From: Loigolactobacillus bifermentans DSM 20003
Lineage (GTDB): Bacteria > Bacillota > Bacilli > Lactobacillales > Lactobacillaceae
NCBI RefSeq assembly: GCF_001434575.1
Contig: NZ_AZDA01000001.1
Location: 1-64,000 of the forward strand
Reading direction: 5' to 3'
Length of the DNA stretch: 64,000 nt
Position 1 is the first letter of the stretch. Each line of letters opens with the position of its first letter. Below are positions 37,053-46,130 of the stretch, piece after piece. Made by a program: the position numbers and the translations under genes. Under the pieces are notes generated by a model. The model made no database searches. It was given only the letters and a program-made list of their open reading frames with translations, and was not told where the DNA came from.

Positions 37053-39488
37053 TTGAGTAAAAACGACTTATTTGAAAATGAATTATTAGAGCGTTTAGCA
37101 GCGCAACCCAATCGTTATTTTACGGTTGAAGCATTAAGTGACCAGTTAGGATTAAAAGGGGCAGTTGCCTTTAAGATTTTAGTCCAAACCTTGACAAAAT
37201 TAACCCAAGAAAAGAAAGTACAACAAGACAGTAAAAATCGTTACGGTGTGGTAGTTGCTGCGCAAACCGTTAGTGGGATCTTTCACGCTAACGATCGTGG
37301 CTTTGGTTTTATTGCTTGGGACGAAGTTGAACCTGACGTATATGTGTCTGCGGATAATACCAACTTTGCCTTAAATGGCGATGAAGTTGAAGCTGAAGTG
37401 ATTCGTCCTGCTGTTCCTGGTAGTGGTAAAGGACCAGAAGGAAAAATCACCAATGTTGTGAAGCGTAACTTTAGTCGGGTCGTTGGTGAGTTCACTGGTT
37501 TTTCACCGAGTGAAATTGCTGAAAAGCATTATTATGGCTTTTTACACCTGACTCAAAAAAGTTTACAAGATGTTCCCGTTTATTTAGGTGATACGGGGTT
37601 ACAACCGCAAGACGGTGATATGGTGGTTGCTGAAATTACCAACTACCCGAGTGCTGATTTTCCTAAGACAATGCGCGGTTTGGCAGTTGAGGATCTAGGA
37701 AATAAAAATGCACCTGGTGTCGATATTATGGCGATTGTTTTCCGTCATGGAATCCCCACTGAATTTCCTGACGACGTGATGGCAGAGGCCAACCAGATTC
37801 CATCTGAAGTGCAAGCAGATGAAAAAACCGGGCGGCGTGATTTAACAGATCAAGACTTTGTCACCATTGATGGCGAAACATCAAAGGACTTTGATGATGC
37901 CGTTGTAGCTTGGAAGTTACCTAACGGCAACTTCCATTTAGGGGTTAGTATTGCGGATGTTGCCCATTATGTCACACCAGGAACCGCTTTAGATCATGAA
38001 GCCTTTGAACGAGGGACATCGACTTATTTAACAGATCGTGTGTTGCCGATGTTACCAGAACGACTTTCAAATGGCATCTGTTCCTTGAACCCAGGTGTCG
38101 AACGCTTAACCATGACTTGTGAAATGGAAGTTTCACCCCAAGGTCAAATCGTGAAGCATGAGATTTTTCCAGCTGTCATTAAAAGTGCAGCCCGCATGAC
38201 GTATACGGCTGTGAACCAGATTTTAGACGAACAAGATGCAACTGTGCGTGCCACTTATGACCATTTTGTACCAATGTTTGAAGTGATGGGTGAGTTGCAT
38301 GAGATCTTGAAAGACATGCGGCATCGGCGTGGCGCCATTGATTTTGAAGAGCCTGAAGCTAAGATCATTGTTGACGAAGACGGTCATCCAACGGACATTG
38401 AATTACGTGAACGTGGGACCAGTGAACGCATGATCGAGTCCTTTATGTTAGCGGCTAACGAAACGGTGGCTGAGCATTATAACAAGTTACACGTGCCATT
38501 CTTATACCGGGTGCATGAAACACCAGATACGGATAAAATCAAAGCATTTTACGAGTTTATCAATAACATCGGTGTGGTTGCCAAAGGAGATACTGAAAAC
38601 ATCAAGCCGAAGATGTTGCAGGCAATTTTAACGAAGATCCACGGCACGCCAGTTGAACCTGTCATTCAGATTATGATGTTACGGAGTATGAAACAAGCCA
38701 AGTATGCTGATCAGTTATTAGGCCATTTCGGGATCGCTGCAGAATACTATACGCACTTTACGTCACCTATTCGCCGTTATCCTGATTTAATGGTTCATCG
38801 GTTGATTCACTGGTACGCTGAAAATGGCACCAATGAAGAAGCACAAGCGAAGTATCGCGATCAATTGGACGAAGTTGCGACGCATAGCTCGCAAATGGAA
38901 CGTCGCTCAATCGATGCAGAACGTGACACAGATGCCTTGAAGAAGGCTGAATACATGTTGCCACAAGTTGGCGAAGAATTTGATGCTGTGGTGAGCTCAG
39001 TGACGAAGTTTGGATTGTTTATTGAATTGCCAAACACCGTTGAAGGCTTGGTTCATATTTCAACGATGGACGATGACTACTACAACTTTATTGAGCAGTA
39101 TTTGGCCATGGTAGGTGAGCATTCAAAGCGGACTTATCGGATCGGCCAACCTGTACGCGTGAAGTTAATGAATGTGGATGTTGATCAACACCAAATTGAC
39201 TTTAAATTATTGCCAGATGATAACACCCCTACCAGTGATCTTGGCGATTTGGTTGAACGCAAACCACGGCGAAATTTCCGAAATAACCGGAATCAACAAC
39301 ATGGTGGTCGTCGGCCAAATGGGAATCGTAATGGTGGTGGTGATCATCGCAATCAACATAGTCGCGGTGGGCAACAGCGCAATGGCGGTCATGGCAATAG
39401 TAGTCAGCATTCAAATTATCGTGGCAATCATCAACGCCGCAATAGCAATGGCAATACGAGCAATACCAATCATCAACAACGACATTAA
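37053..39488 (+). CDS. rnr: Ribonuclease R
   Basis: RNase R (811 residues from this start) is a processive 3'-5' exoribonuclease. After an N-terminal winged-helix region come cold-shock domains ([13 protein letters not shown]), the RNB catalytic domain with the metal-binding [12 protein letters not shown] block, and an S1 domain. The last 75 residues are an unusual Arg-, Asn-, Gly- and His-rich low-complexity tail. The TTG at 37053 is preferred because GAAATGAGG stands before it; an ATG ten codons upstream is the alternative. It lies between secG and smpB; RNase R and SmpB cooperate with tmRNA in clearing stalled messages. Confidence 0.95.
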   Translation: MSKNDLFENELLERLAAQPNRYFTVEALSDQLGLKGAVAFKILVQTLTKLTQEKKVQQDSKNRYGVVVAAQTVSGIFHANDRGFGFIAWDEVEPDVYVSADNTNFALNGDEVEAEVIRPAVPGSGKGPEGKITNVVKRNFSRVVGEFTGFSPSEIAEKHYYGFLHLTQKSLQDVPVYLGDTGLQPQDGDMVVAEITNYPSADFPKTMRGLAVEDLGNKNAPGVDIMAIVFRHGIPTEFPDDVMAEANQIPSEVQADEKTGRRDLTDQDFVTIDGETSKDFDDAVVAWKLPNGNFHLGVSIADVAHYVTPGTALDHEAFERGTSTYLTDRVLPMLPERLSNGICSLNPGVERLTMTCEMEVSPQGQIVKHEIFPAVIKSAARMTYTAVNQILDEQDATVRATYDHFVPMFEVMGELHEILKDMRHRRGAIDFEEPEAKIIVDEDGHPTDIELRERGTSERMIESFMLAANETVAEHYNKLHVPFLYRVHETPDTDKIKAFYEFINNIGVVAKGDTENIKPKMLQAILTKIHGTPVEPVIQIMMLRSMKQAKYADQLLGHFGIAAEYYTHFTSPIRRYPDLMVHRLIHWYAENGTNEEAQAKYRDQLDEVATHSSQMERRSIDAERDTDALKKAEYMLPQVGEEFDAVVSSVTKFGLFIELPNTVEGLVHISTMDDDYYNFIEQYLAMVGEHSKRTYRIGQPVRVKLMNVDVDQHQIDFKLLPDDNTPTSDLGDLVERKPRRNFRNNRNQQHGGRRPNGNRNGGGDHRNQHSRGGQQRNGGHGNSSQHSNYRGNHQRRNSNGNTSNTNHQQRH

Positions 39489-39511
39489 TTTCAGTTGGAG
39501 GTGAAACTGCC

Positions 39512-39979
39512 TTGAAGAAAAAACATGTTTCGGATAATGTTTTAGCACAAAATAAAAAAGCACGTCATGATTATCTTATTTTGGAGACTTATGAAGCAGG
39601 GATGGTGTTAACCGGAACTGAGATCAAGTCTGTTCGTGCTGGTCGGATGAACTTAAAGGATGGCTTTGCACGGATTCGTAATGGCGAATTATTCTTGGAG
39701 AATGTGCATATCAGTCCTTATGCGCAGGGGAATCAGTTTAACGTAGACCCATTACGCAACCGGAAGTTATTGGTGCATAAACAGGAGTTACGCAAACTGG
39801 GGAATGCTGTACAAGACAAAGGGATTACGCTGGTACCGTTACGGGTTTATTTAAAACATGGTTTTGCCAAACTCTTATTAGGCGTTGCCAAAGGGAAACA
39901 TGAATACGATAAACGCGAAACGATTAAACGTCGGGAACAAGATCGTGAAATGCAACGTGTGCTGAAAAATCGGTACTGA
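39512..39979 (+). CDS. smpB: SmpB, tmRNA-binding protein
   Basis: SmpB (155 residues) carries tmRNA to stalled ribosomes. The OB-fold core ([17 protein letters not shown]) and the basic C-terminal tail that reaches the decoding centre ([16 protein letters not shown]) are intact. The TTG at 39512 follows GGAGGTG. The tmRNA gene itself is not next to it. Confidence 0.97.
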   Translation: MKKKHVSDNVLAQNKKARHDYLILETYEAGMVLTGTEIKSVRAGRMNLKDGFARIRNGELFLENVHISPYAQGNQFNVDPLRNRKLLVHKQELRKLGNAVQDKGITLVPLRVYLKHGFAKLLLGVAKGKHEYDKRETIKRREQDREMQRVLKNRY

Positions 39980-39984
39980 TCATT

Positions 39985-40021
39985 AAAAAGAGCGGAAAAT
40001 TTTAGATTTTCCGCTCTTTTT
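39985..40021 (+). terminator. Terminator after smpB
   Basis: A 16-bp perfect stem (AAAAAGAGCGGAAAAT and its complement) with a 5-base loop ends in T residues. Confidence 0.92.
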
Positions 40022-40183
40022 GTATGAAAAAACACTCAGCTATTTCTAATGACCATTAGAAGAAAATTAAAAATAAAAATGTTTCACAAATACTTATATG
40101 TGAATCCTTACACGATTCGTTTGCAAGACAATCTCGTTTTGCACAAGCAACGACAAAAGATTAATGAGATTCTTTTAAAGATA

Positions 40184-40212
40184 TTCAACATCTTCAATGC
40201 GCATGCTATGCT
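40184..40212 (+). promoter_or_regulatory. Promoter of the orphan leader transcript
   Basis: TTCAAC (40184-40189), a 17-base spacer and the extended -10 TGCTATGCT (40204-40212) would start transcription near 40219. The upstream 160 bases (40022-40183) hold only AT-rich sequence and small hairpins such as TCTAAT/ATTAGA. Confidence 0.5.
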
Positions 40213-40218
40213 AAGAGT

Positions 40219-40395
40219 GACTTAAAAGGAGGTGTAGGCAATGACACAGGATGATTTCAGACGCAACCTATACGCTGTATTCTGGCGGCAGAAAATTATT
40301 TGAGTGCTGGCTGGATATTCTTAACTCAAATAACTTAAATTGGAGGCTACAGAAATCCAGCAAAAGCGTCTGAAATCGGAGGCCTTTTGCATTTT
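40219..40395 (+). ncRNA. Candidate attenuator-like small RNA
   Basis: GATTTCAGACGC inside the small frame (40253-40264) is perfectly complementary to GCGTCTGAAATC at 40366-40377. A competing stem GCAAAAG/CTTTTGC (40360-40366 with 40384-40390) precedes ATTTTA and could terminate. Additional pairs are ATTTGAGT/ACTCAAAT (40298-40305 with 40324-40331) and GCTGGAT/ATCCAGC (40310-40316 with 40355-40361). This mutually exclusive pairing around a translated short frame resembles ribosome-dependent attenuation. No known RNA family was recognised. Confidence 0.45.
40241..40303 (+). CDS. 20-residue leader-like peptide
   Basis: An ATG at 40241 stands at ideal distance from a consensus ribosome binding site (AAAGGAGGTG, 40226-40234). 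It opens a 20-codon frame beginning MTQDDFRRNL and ending YAVFWRQKII. Codons 5-8 contain the sequence that can pair with the region 100 bases downstream. I do not recognise the peptide. Its size, strong translation start and downstream fold suggest a leader peptide, but the next gene has its own promoter. Confidence 0.5.
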   Translation: MTQDDFRRNLYAVFWRQKII

Positions 40396-40441
40396 ACATA
40401 GGGCATCGTATTATTTTTCACAACATATTAGTTGGTGGATT

Positions 40442-40470
40442 TTGACATCACTTTAAAAATTGCCTAAACT
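40442..40470 (+). promoter_or_regulatory. Promoter of the GNAT gene
   Basis: TTGACA (40442-40447), a 17-base spacer and TAAACT (40465-40470) give a near-consensus promoter 30 bases before the GNAT start. Confidence 0.8.
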
Positions 40471-40499
40471 GAGGCTATAGAGAAAGTGAGGCTCATTCA

Positions 40500-41066
40500 A
40501 TGAAAATTCGTCCAGCTGAACCGCGGGATGCACAAGGCGCGGTTCCAATTATTAACATCGTTTTAGAAGAAATGGAACTCCCATTTATGCAAAACGTTGA
40601 TCAACAAGCCTTTTTTAAAATTTTAGCCAAGGCGTTTCAAACAGAAGACTACCGTTATAGTTATCGTCATGGGATTGTGGCGGAGCAGAATGGGGCCATC
40701 ATGGGGGTTGCTTTTGGCTATCCGGCTGCAGCAGAGGACCATATCGATGATGCGCTAAAAGCGTATTTGCCAGAAATTGGCGCTGATCCTAACGATAAGG
40801 TATTTACGGATAAGGAAACTTTTCCAGGTGAATGGTATTTAGATACACTGTCAGTTGCAGAAAATCACCAGCATCAAGGGGTGGGGACTGCGCTTTTAAA
40901 AGCGGTGATTCCGGTTGCCAAAGCACTTGGTTATACCACGTTGGGGTTAAACGTTGATGTGGCGAATCCTAATGCTAAAAAATTATATACGAAGATGGGG
41001 TATCAAAAAGTTGGGATGACGCGTTTAAGTGGACATGACTACGAACATTTACAACTTAACATCTAA
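40500..41066 (+). CDS. GNAT-family N-acetyltransferase
   Basis: This 188-residue protein has the acetyl-CoA-binding motif (ENHQHQGVGTALL, with the Q/RxxGxG/A core) and the final NPNAKKLYTKMGY block of GNAT enzymes. The substrate is unknown. AAGTGAGG precedes the ATG. It is a single gene between its own promoter and a bidirectional terminator. Confidence 0.9.
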   Translation: MKIRPAEPRDAQGAVPIINIVLEEMELPFMQNVDQQAFFKILAKAFQTEDYRYSYRHGIVAEQNGAIMGVAFGYPAAAEDHIDDALKAYLPEIGADPNDKVFTDKETFPGEWYLDTLSVAENHQHQGVGTALLKAVIPVAKALGYTTLGLNVDVANPNAKKLYTKMGYQKVGMTRLSGHDYEHLQLNI

Positions 41067-41112
41067 AAAAGAGTGCCTGCAGGGGTCTGATTGATCCTGC
41101 AGGCACTCTTTT
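41066..41112. terminator. Bidirectional terminator after the GNAT gene
   Basis: AAAGAGTGCCTGCAGG pairs perfectly with its complement at 41096-41111; A- and T-runs flank both sides, serving the converging genes. Confidence 0.92.
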
Positions 41113-41629
41113 AGTTATAAGCAGCTTTAAAGCTACCACCTTTTTGGGGCTTTTTATCGCGGCGAACCACCCAGTGGTCGAAAATTAAACTGAGTAAAAT
41201 ACAAACAGGAACATCTGATTCGTGGGTGATTTGTAATTGGTAATAATCACCATCGCTGAGAATGGCTTTATCCATGGTCAAAATTGTTTCAGTGCGGTGG
41301 TAGACTTTATAATGGTGATTGATCAGGTCCCCCATGACGATCCAATTCAAGTCGCTAACGAACTGGAATTGATGCCACACCCCATACATTTTTTTAACAG
41401 CGCCGACTTTTTGTTTACCTACAAAAATATCAAAACGCGGGAAAATACCCAAGGTTGTCTGGCGAATCTCCGCAATGTATTGTCCGGCAACGGTATACAG
41501 TGTAAAGGAATCTTGGCGTAGTCCTCGGCGACCGGTGACAAGGTATTGTGGTTGTTTCGTGGCATTGCAAACAATGATGGGTACCCCGCGCGAGGCCATC
41601 AGTTGTTCCTTAATGTAAAGCTGTACCAC
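41111..41629 (-). CDS. LURP-one-related (YxjI-type) protein
   Basis: This 172-residue protein resembles the LURP-one/YxjI family, a tubby-like beta-barrel fold of uncertain role. The start MVQLYIKEQ, the middle IFPRFDIFVGKQKVGAVKK and the ending with a large aromatic strand fit that pattern. The GTG at 41629 is chosen because GAGGTG then sits at normal distance; the GTG three codons earlier would overlap that ribosome binding site. It is followed on the same strand by no other gene and preceded by the HAD gene 29 bases upstream, so the two may be co-transcribed. Confidence 0.6.
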   Translation of the reverse strand: MVQLYIKEQLMASRGVPIIVCNATKQPQYLVTGRRGLRQDSFTLYTVAGQYIAEIRQTTLGIFPRFDIFVGKQKVGAVKKMYGVWHQFQFVSDLNWIVMGDLINHHYKVYHRTETILTMDKAILSDGDYYQLQITHESDVPVCILLSLIFDHWVVRRDKKPQKGGSFKAAYN

Positions 41630-41658
41630 ACTTGTCACCTCTTTTCATAAATACCGGG

Positions 41659-42531
41659 TTAACTGAGATTTTCGCGAATGGCACGTTCAATGGCTTGGCC
41701 AACGCCGTGGTTGATGTTGGTATCCGTTAAATAACGGGCCACTTTTTTGATCTCAGGTGTTGCATTGCCCATTGCAAAGCTAACACTAGCCGCTTCTAGC
41801 ATAGAACGGTCATTTAAATTATCACCAATGGCCATGACTTGGCTCATCGGGATCCCTAATTTGTCCGCATAGGTCGCTAAGGCGGCTCCTTTTTGGGCAT
41901 CAATGTGATTGATCTCCAAGTTACTTGCAGAACTTGCAGTAATGGCCAGATTGCCCAATGCATTTAGTTTTTCAGCAACAGGTGCTAGTAAGGCCTGGTT
42001 CTCAGGGCTAAATGCGATGATTTTTAAAATAAATTCATTTGGATCATCCAAAATTACATCGTAACTGGAAACGTAATTAATGGCCATTAATTCTAGGCGC
42101 GCAGAGGCTAAGGAAACCGCAATTTTAAAGCTGTCGGTGGTTTTTAAATCGACTAACAAAGAAGCGACGTTTTGGATCCGCTTCATTTTACTGTCGGAAC
42201 AAGTGCCATTCATCGTCATGATTTCAAAATAAATGCCTTGTTCACGTAAAATATGAAAAATTTTACGGGCAACTTGTTTACGAATGGTAACGGTGCTAAT
42301 AATCTCACCATTTTCATCGAAAACTTCTGCGCCATTCATCGTGATCATTGGGGTTTTGATTCCAACTTGTTCCATCAGGGGTTTTGCTTCTGTATAACTT
42401 CGTCCAGTTGCAACGATAAATTGAATGCCTTTTTCGGCAGCTGCTTGAATAGCAGCTGCATTTTCAGGTGGTACTGTCATGCGTTCATTCAACAGGGTGC
42501 CATCCATATCGGATGCAATGAGTCGAATCAC
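41659..42531 (-). CDS. Cof-type HAD hydrolase
   Basis: This 290-residue Cof/YidA-class HAD phosphatase has motif I DMDGTLL near the N-terminus, motif II ATGRSY and motifs III/IV in the [10 protein letters not shown]...[10 protein letters not shown] part. Such enzymes remove phosphate from sugar phosphates or flavin precursors; the substrate is unknown. The GTG at 42531 is chosen because the preceding CGGAGGG is too close to the ATG two codons upstream, and [14 protein letters not shown] is the usual family beginning. Confidence 0.9.
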   Translation of the reverse strand: MIRLIASDMDGTLLNERMTVPPENAAAIQAAAEKGIQFIVATGRSYTEAKPLMEQVGIKTPMITMNGAEVFDENGEIISTVTIRKQVARKIFHILREQGIYFEIMTMNGTCSDSKMKRIQNVASLLVDLKTTDSFKIAVSLASARLELMAINYVSSYDVILDDPNEFILKIIAFSPENQALLAPVAEKLNALGNLAITASSASNLEINHIDAQKGAALATYADKLGIPMSQVMAIGDNLNDRSMLEAASVSFAMGNATPEIKKVARYLTDTNINHGVGQAIERAIRENLS

Positions 42532-42615
42532 AGTCATCCCTCCGTTTCCTAATTCAGTCTCTAGTTTAGCAGATTTGAAAGCGAGACGAAACTGTTCTGG
42601 AAGGGCTTTTAAGCC

Positions 42616-42644
42616 TTGGCATTTTTTTAGAGACAGGTTAAACT
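42616..42644 (+). promoter_or_regulatory. Promoter of ung
   Basis: TTGGCA (42616-42621), a 17-base spacer and TAAACT (42639-42644) lie just upstream. The predicted start of transcription near 42651 supports the TTG at 42689 as the translation start rather than the ATG at 42653. Confidence 0.65.
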
Positions 42645-42688
42645 TAGCAGTAATGAAGCTTAAAAAACAAATTTTGGAAGTGAATCAG

Positions 42689-43390
42689 TTGAAAACATTG
42701 ATCCATAACGATTGGCAGGAGATTTTGGCACCAGAATTTGCCAAAGCCTATTACGGTCAATTGCATGAATTTTTAAAGCAAGAATATCAAACACAAACCA
42801 TTTATCCAGATATGTATCATATTTTTACGGCTTTTGAGTGGACCCCCTTTAGTCAGGTGCGCGTAGTCATTTTAGGACAAGATCCGTATCATAACCCAAA
42901 CCAAGGGATGGGCGTTAGTTTTTCAGTACGTCCAGGTGTGCGGTTACCACCATCTTTGCAAAATATTTATAAAGAGTTACAAGCGGATCTCGGCATTGCC
43001 CCGGTGCAACATGGTTATTTGAAAAAGTGGGCGGATCAAGGGGTATTGTTGCTCAACTCAGTGTTAACGGTTCGGCAAGGTGCTGCTTTTTCGCATAAAG
43101 GTAAAGGCTGGGAACAATTAACCGATAAGGCGATTGAAAAATTGTCTGAACGTGGGGGCGTTGTCTTTATTTTATGGGGCAATGCGGCAAAGTCCAAACG
43201 GCCACTCATTGATGAATCTAAGAATACCGTGATTACCGGGGCGCATCCTAGTCCATTTTCGGCCAACTATGGTTTCTTCGGTTCAAAACCGTTTTCAAAA
43301 ACGAATGCAGCATTGGCAGCTTTTGGTGAACAGCCAATTGATTGGCAATTACCAGCGTCTGTCGATAATGTGGAATTTCCTGGTGCCTAA
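42689..43390 (+). CDS. ung: Uracil-DNA glycosylase
   Basis: Ung (233 residues) removes uracil from DNA at the start of base excision repair. The catalytic D65 lies in [18 protein letters not shown] and the second active-site loop is HPSPFSA with H186. The TTG at 42689 follows GGAAGTG and gives a length and beginning ([13 protein letters not shown]) typical of the family. An ATG twelve codons upstream is possible but has no ribosome binding site. Confidence 0.96.
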   Translation: MKTLIHNDWQEILAPEFAKAYYGQLHEFLKQEYQTQTIYPDMYHIFTAFEWTPFSQVRVVILGQDPYHNPNQGMGVSFSVRPGVRLPPSLQNIYKELQADLGIAPVQHGYLKKWADQGVLLLNSVLTVRQGAAFSHKGKGWEQLTDKAIEKLSERGGVVFILWGNAAKSKRPLIDESKNTVITGAHPSPFSANYGFFGSKPFSKTNAALAAFGEQPIDWQLPASVDNVEFPGA

Positions 43391-43401
43391 TCCAGGAAAT
43401 T
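43374..43401 (+). other. Hairpin across the ung stop codon
   Basis: AATTTCCTGG and CCAGGAAATT form a perfect 10-bp inverted repeat that contains the ung stop in its loop and ends just before the pta -10 box. There is no T-run, so it is not a classical terminator; it may limit readthrough or protect the mRNA end. Confidence 0.5.
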
Positions 43402-43402
43402 G

Positions 43403-43431
43403 TGCTATGCTAGTTTGTGAAAGCGTTTGAA
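43403..43431 (+). promoter_or_regulatory. pta promoter with cre site
   Basis: The extended -10 TGCTATGCT (43403-43411) is followed by TGAAAGCGTTTGAA (43418-43431), which matches the cre consensus TGNAANCGNWNNCA at all defined positions but one. The site covers the expected start of transcription, a position usually associated with CcpA repression. Confidence 0.7.
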
Positions 43432-43458
43432 AAATTGACTGTTGGAGGTCTTTTAAAC

Positions 43459-44433
43459 ATGGAATTATTTGCAAGTTTAACTGAAAAAATCAAAGGTAAA
43501 GCCATTAAAATTGTGTTCCCAGAAGGAACTGAACCACGGATCTTAGGGGCTGTTGCCCGGTTACAAGCAGACGGTTTGGTCACCCCAATCGTATTAGGCA
43601 ACGAAGCAGAAGTTACTAAAGTGGCAGCTGACAACAACTTTGATTTAAGCGGTGTTACCGTTATCGATCCAGCCACAAGTGCTGATTTTGATGAATTGGT
43701 TGCTGCTTTTGTTGAACGTCGTAAAGGCAAAAATACTGAAGAACAAGCTCGTAAAATGTTATTAGATCCAAACTACTTCGGCACAATGTTAGTTTATGCT
43801 GACAAGGCTGATGGGATGGTTTCTGGTGCCGTTCATCCAACTGGTGATACAGTTCGTCCTGCATTGCAAATTATTAAAACCAAGCCTGGTGTTAGCCGGA
43901 CCAGTGGGGCCTTCATTATGTCAAAGGGTGACGAACGTTACTTGTTCTCTGACTGTGCCATTAACATCAACCCAAATGCACAAGAATTAGCTGAAATCGC
44001 AGTTGCCTCTGCTGAAACAGCAGAATTGTTCGACATCGAACCACGGGTTGCCATGTTGAGCTTCTCAACGAAGGGCTCTGCTAAGGGTGACGAAGTTGCA
44101 AAAGTTCAAGAAGCAACGAAGTTAGCTCAAGCCGCTGCACCACAATATAAGATCGACGGCGAATTACAATTTGACGCTTCTTACGTACCAGTTGTTGCCA
44201 ACCAAAAGGCACCTGGTTCTGAAGTTGCTGGGAAAGCCACTGTCTTTGTTTTCCCAGAATTACAATCTGGTAACATTGGCTACAAGATTGCCCAGCGTTT
44301 TGGTGGTTTCGAAGCCGTTGGCCCAATTTTGCAAGGCTTGAACAAGCCAGTTTCTGACTTGTCACGCGGTGCGAATGAAGAAGATGTTTATAAATTAGCC
44401 ATTATTACAGCTGCTCAAACATTGATGAAATAA
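43459..44433 (+). CDS. pta: Phosphate acetyltransferase
   Basis: Pta (324 residues, the short EutD-like form) interconverts acetyl-CoA and acetyl phosphate. Family blocks include KIVFPEGTEPRIL, LDPNYFGTMLV and the late AQRFGGFEAVGPILQGL. The ATG at 43459 follows TTGGAGGTC; the frame is open further upstream across the cre site, so the downstream start is preferred. It connects with pyruvate oxidase, which also makes acetyl phosphate. Confidence 0.97.
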   Translation: MELFASLTEKIKGKAIKIVFPEGTEPRILGAVARLQADGLVTPIVLGNEAEVTKVAADNNFDLSGVTVIDPATSADFDELVAAFVERRKGKNTEEQARKMLLDPNYFGTMLVYADKADGMVSGAVHPTGDTVRPALQIIKTKPGVSRTSGAFIMSKGDERYLFSDCAININPNAQELAEIAVASAETAELFDIEPRVAMLSFSTKGSAKGDEVAKVQEATKLAQAAAPQYKIDGELQFDASYVPVVANQKAPGSEVAGKATVFVFPELQSGNIGYKIAQRFGGFEAVGPILQGLNKPVSDLSRGANEEDVYKLAIITAAQTLMK

Positions 44434-44443
44434 GCGGTTGTTT

Positions 44444-44480
44444 AAAAAGGTGCTACAGGCTGAGCTTGTAGCGCTTTTTT
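44444..44480 (+). terminator. Terminator after pta
   Basis: AAAAAGGTGCTACA pairs with TGTAGCGCTTTTT with a single mismatch, followed by T residues. Confidence 0.88.
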
Positions 44481-44513
44481 TGATGCATCGGCATCTGTTC
44501 GGCTAGGCCCACA

Positions 44514-44522
44514 TGTTATAAT
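44514..44522 (+). promoter_or_regulatory. Extended -10 of tsaE
   Basis: TGTTATAAT lies about 36 bases before tsaE; the -35 is weak. Confidence 0.6.
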
Positions 44523-44557
44523 TGGGAAAACCAACAGGAAAGTAGTGAGCGGATTTG

Positions 44558-45025
44558 ATGAAACAAACGTTAGAGAGTGTGACCGCAACGCAGCAGCTTG
44601 CGGCCCAATTGGCGCCTTTACTACAACCAGGTGATGTTTTGCTGTTAACAGGGGAGCTAGGTGCTGGTAAAACCACGTTTACCCAGGGCCTTGCACATGC
44701 GTTAGGGATCAAACGCTATGTGAAAAGCCCAACCTTCACCCTGATCCGTGAGTACCAAGAAGGGCGGTTGCCACTTTATCACATGGATGTTTATCGGTTG
44801 GAAAATGGTGGCGGTGATGATTTAGGGCTTGAAGAATATTTTGATGGGGACGGTGTTAGCGTGGTGGAATGGCCACAATTTGTCGCCGACTTATGGCCAG
44901 CCAATTATTTAAGCTTTGATTTCAGCCGAACAGGGGACCAACAACGGCAGGTACAAATCACAGCCCAAGGACAACGCGGAACAGCTTTATTACAGGCGCT
45001 TGCGGAGGTCATGAATGGCAAATGA
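44558..45025 (+). CDS. tsaE: TsaE, tRNA threonylcarbamoyladenosine synthesis ATPase
   Basis: TsaE (155 residues) is the ATPase that works with TsaB and TsaD to make the t6A37 modification of ANN-reading tRNAs. Walker A is GELGAGKTT, followed by the family stretch KSPTFTLIREY. The ATG at 44558 is adjacent to an in-frame TTG. It overlaps the following GNAT gene by eleven bases, the usual tsaE neighbour. Confidence 0.95.
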   Translation: MKQTLESVTATQQLAAQLAPLLQPGDVLLLTGELGAGKTTFTQGLAHALGIKRYVKSPTFTLIREYQEGRLPLYHMDVYRLENGGGDDLGLEEYFDGDGVSVVEWPQFVADLWPANYLSFDFSRTGDQQRQVQITAQGQRGTALLQALAEVMNGK

Positions 45026-45548
45026 TGAAGCAGTGACGTTACGTCAGGCGATTCCCCAGGATGCACAAGCGCTGCAACGCCTGTTACAACAATTAGGGCA
45101 AGAAACGCCTTATTTAGAATTAGATGTTGCTGAATTGGCGGCGCCGGTGGCAACGTTGGCAACTGAAATTGCGCGGGTTTATGACGCAGCTAACAATTTA
45201 TTATTATTAGCGCTAAGTGGTGAGACGCCGATCGGACTGGTGCGCGTTCAAACAGCTGATACGGTGCAACAACAGTATAGCGGTGAAGTTGGCATTGCTA
45301 TTTTAAAGGATTACTGGGGATTAGGACTGGGGCAGATCTTATTATCGGAGATGTTAGCGTGGGCGCAGGATACGGCATTAGTGCGGTTAGCGTTAACCGT
45401 CCAAACGCGCAATCAACGAGCACGCCATTTATATGAAAAATTAGGGTTTAAAACCGAAGGCATTTTAGAACAGGCGATTTATGATCCACAAGCCGGGTTA
45501 CAAGATGTGGCGGCAATGGCCTATCTCTTAAAAAGAGAGCACGCTTAG
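45015..45548 (+). CDS. GNAT-family N-acetyltransferase
   Basis: This 177-residue protein has the acetyl-CoA-binding turn YWGLGLGQILL and the NQRARHLYEKLGF block of ribosomal-protein-type GNAT enzymes. A ribosome binding site (GGAGG) lies within tsaE and the two genes overlap, so they are co-translated. The target is unknown; the location after tsaE recalls RimI-type genes, but the sequence is not clearly RimI. Confidence 0.88.
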   Translation: MANDEAVTLRQAIPQDAQALQRLLQQLGQETPYLELDVAELAAPVATLATEIARVYDAANNLLLLALSGETPIGLVRVQTADTVQQQYSGEVGIAILKDYWGLGLGQILLSEMLAWAQDTALVRLALTVQTRNQRARHLYEKLGFKTEGILEQAIYDPQAGLQDVAAMAYLLKREHA

Positions 45549-45567
45549 TTGGCGTCCTCTCTTTTTT
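45531..45567. terminator. Terminator between the GNAT gene and the exonuclease gene
   Basis: AAAAGAGAGCACGC pairs with GCGTCCTCTCTTTT with few mismatches; T-run on the plus side. It overlaps the end of the GNAT gene. Confidence 0.82.
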
Positions 45568-45569
45568 GA

Positions 45570-46106
45570 TCAACCGATCAACTTCACATATTGTTTTAAG
45601 GCCGTTGGGCCAAATTGTTGTAATTGATACAGTAAAATATTGGCGCAGGCCAAACTATCATCTAGCGCATTATGATGGTGCTCCAGGTCGATCTGCAGCG
45701 CCTCACAAACTGTATTGAGTTTGTGGTTTGGTAGGTCAGGCAGTAATTGGCGACTGGTGCGTAAGGTGTCTAACGTTAAATAGGTCGGTTGCTGGATTTG
45801 ATAATGTGCCAAGGTATTTTTAAGGACACTGTTGTCAAAAGTCGCATTGTGGGCAATGACCAACCGATCACGTTGAAAAAATGATGCGATGTGTGGCCAA
45901 ACGGTGGGAAAATCCGGTGCAGTTGCCACGTCTTGCGTGTGGATGCCATGAATTTGTTCGTTACGCCAACTAAACGGTGTATCTGGTTTGATCAGTGTGT
46001 AAAATTCATCGACCACTTGGCTATTTCGAATGACGGTAAGGGCCAGTGAACAGGCGCTATACCGTTTGGCATTAGCGGTTTCAAAATCAAGTGCAATAAA
46101 GTTCAA
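45570..46106 (-). CDS. DnaQ-family 3'-5' exonuclease
   Basis: This 178-residue protein is a DEDDh exonuclease with ExoI motif FIALDFETA, ExoII AHNATFDNSVL and ExoIII HNALDDSLACA. It is short, without polymerase or BRCT parts, like the stand-alone epsilon-type exonucleases of lactobacilli. The TTG at 46106 is preferred because AAAGGAG then sits at normal spacing; the TTG two codons earlier abuts it. It lies 24 bases after exoA on the same strand, likely co-transcribed. Confidence 0.9.
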   Translation of the reverse strand: MNFIALDFETANAKRYSACSLALTVIRNSQVVDEFYTLIKPDTPFSWRNEQIHGIHTQDVATAPDFPTVWPHIASFFQRDRLVIAHNATFDNSVLKNTLAHYQIQQPTYLTLDTLRTSRQLLPDLPNHKLNTVCEALQIDLEHHHNALDDSLACANILLYQLQQFGPTALKQYVKLIG

Positions 46107-46130
46107 CGACAAGCTCCTTTCATAAAGTCA

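Noticed and set aside
39980-40499. tmRNA gene or T-box leader next to smpB
   Set aside because: There is no tmRNA-like end or ALAA tag frame, and the T-box sequence around GGGTGG-ACC is missing; the region instead holds the peptide-coding leader-like RNA.
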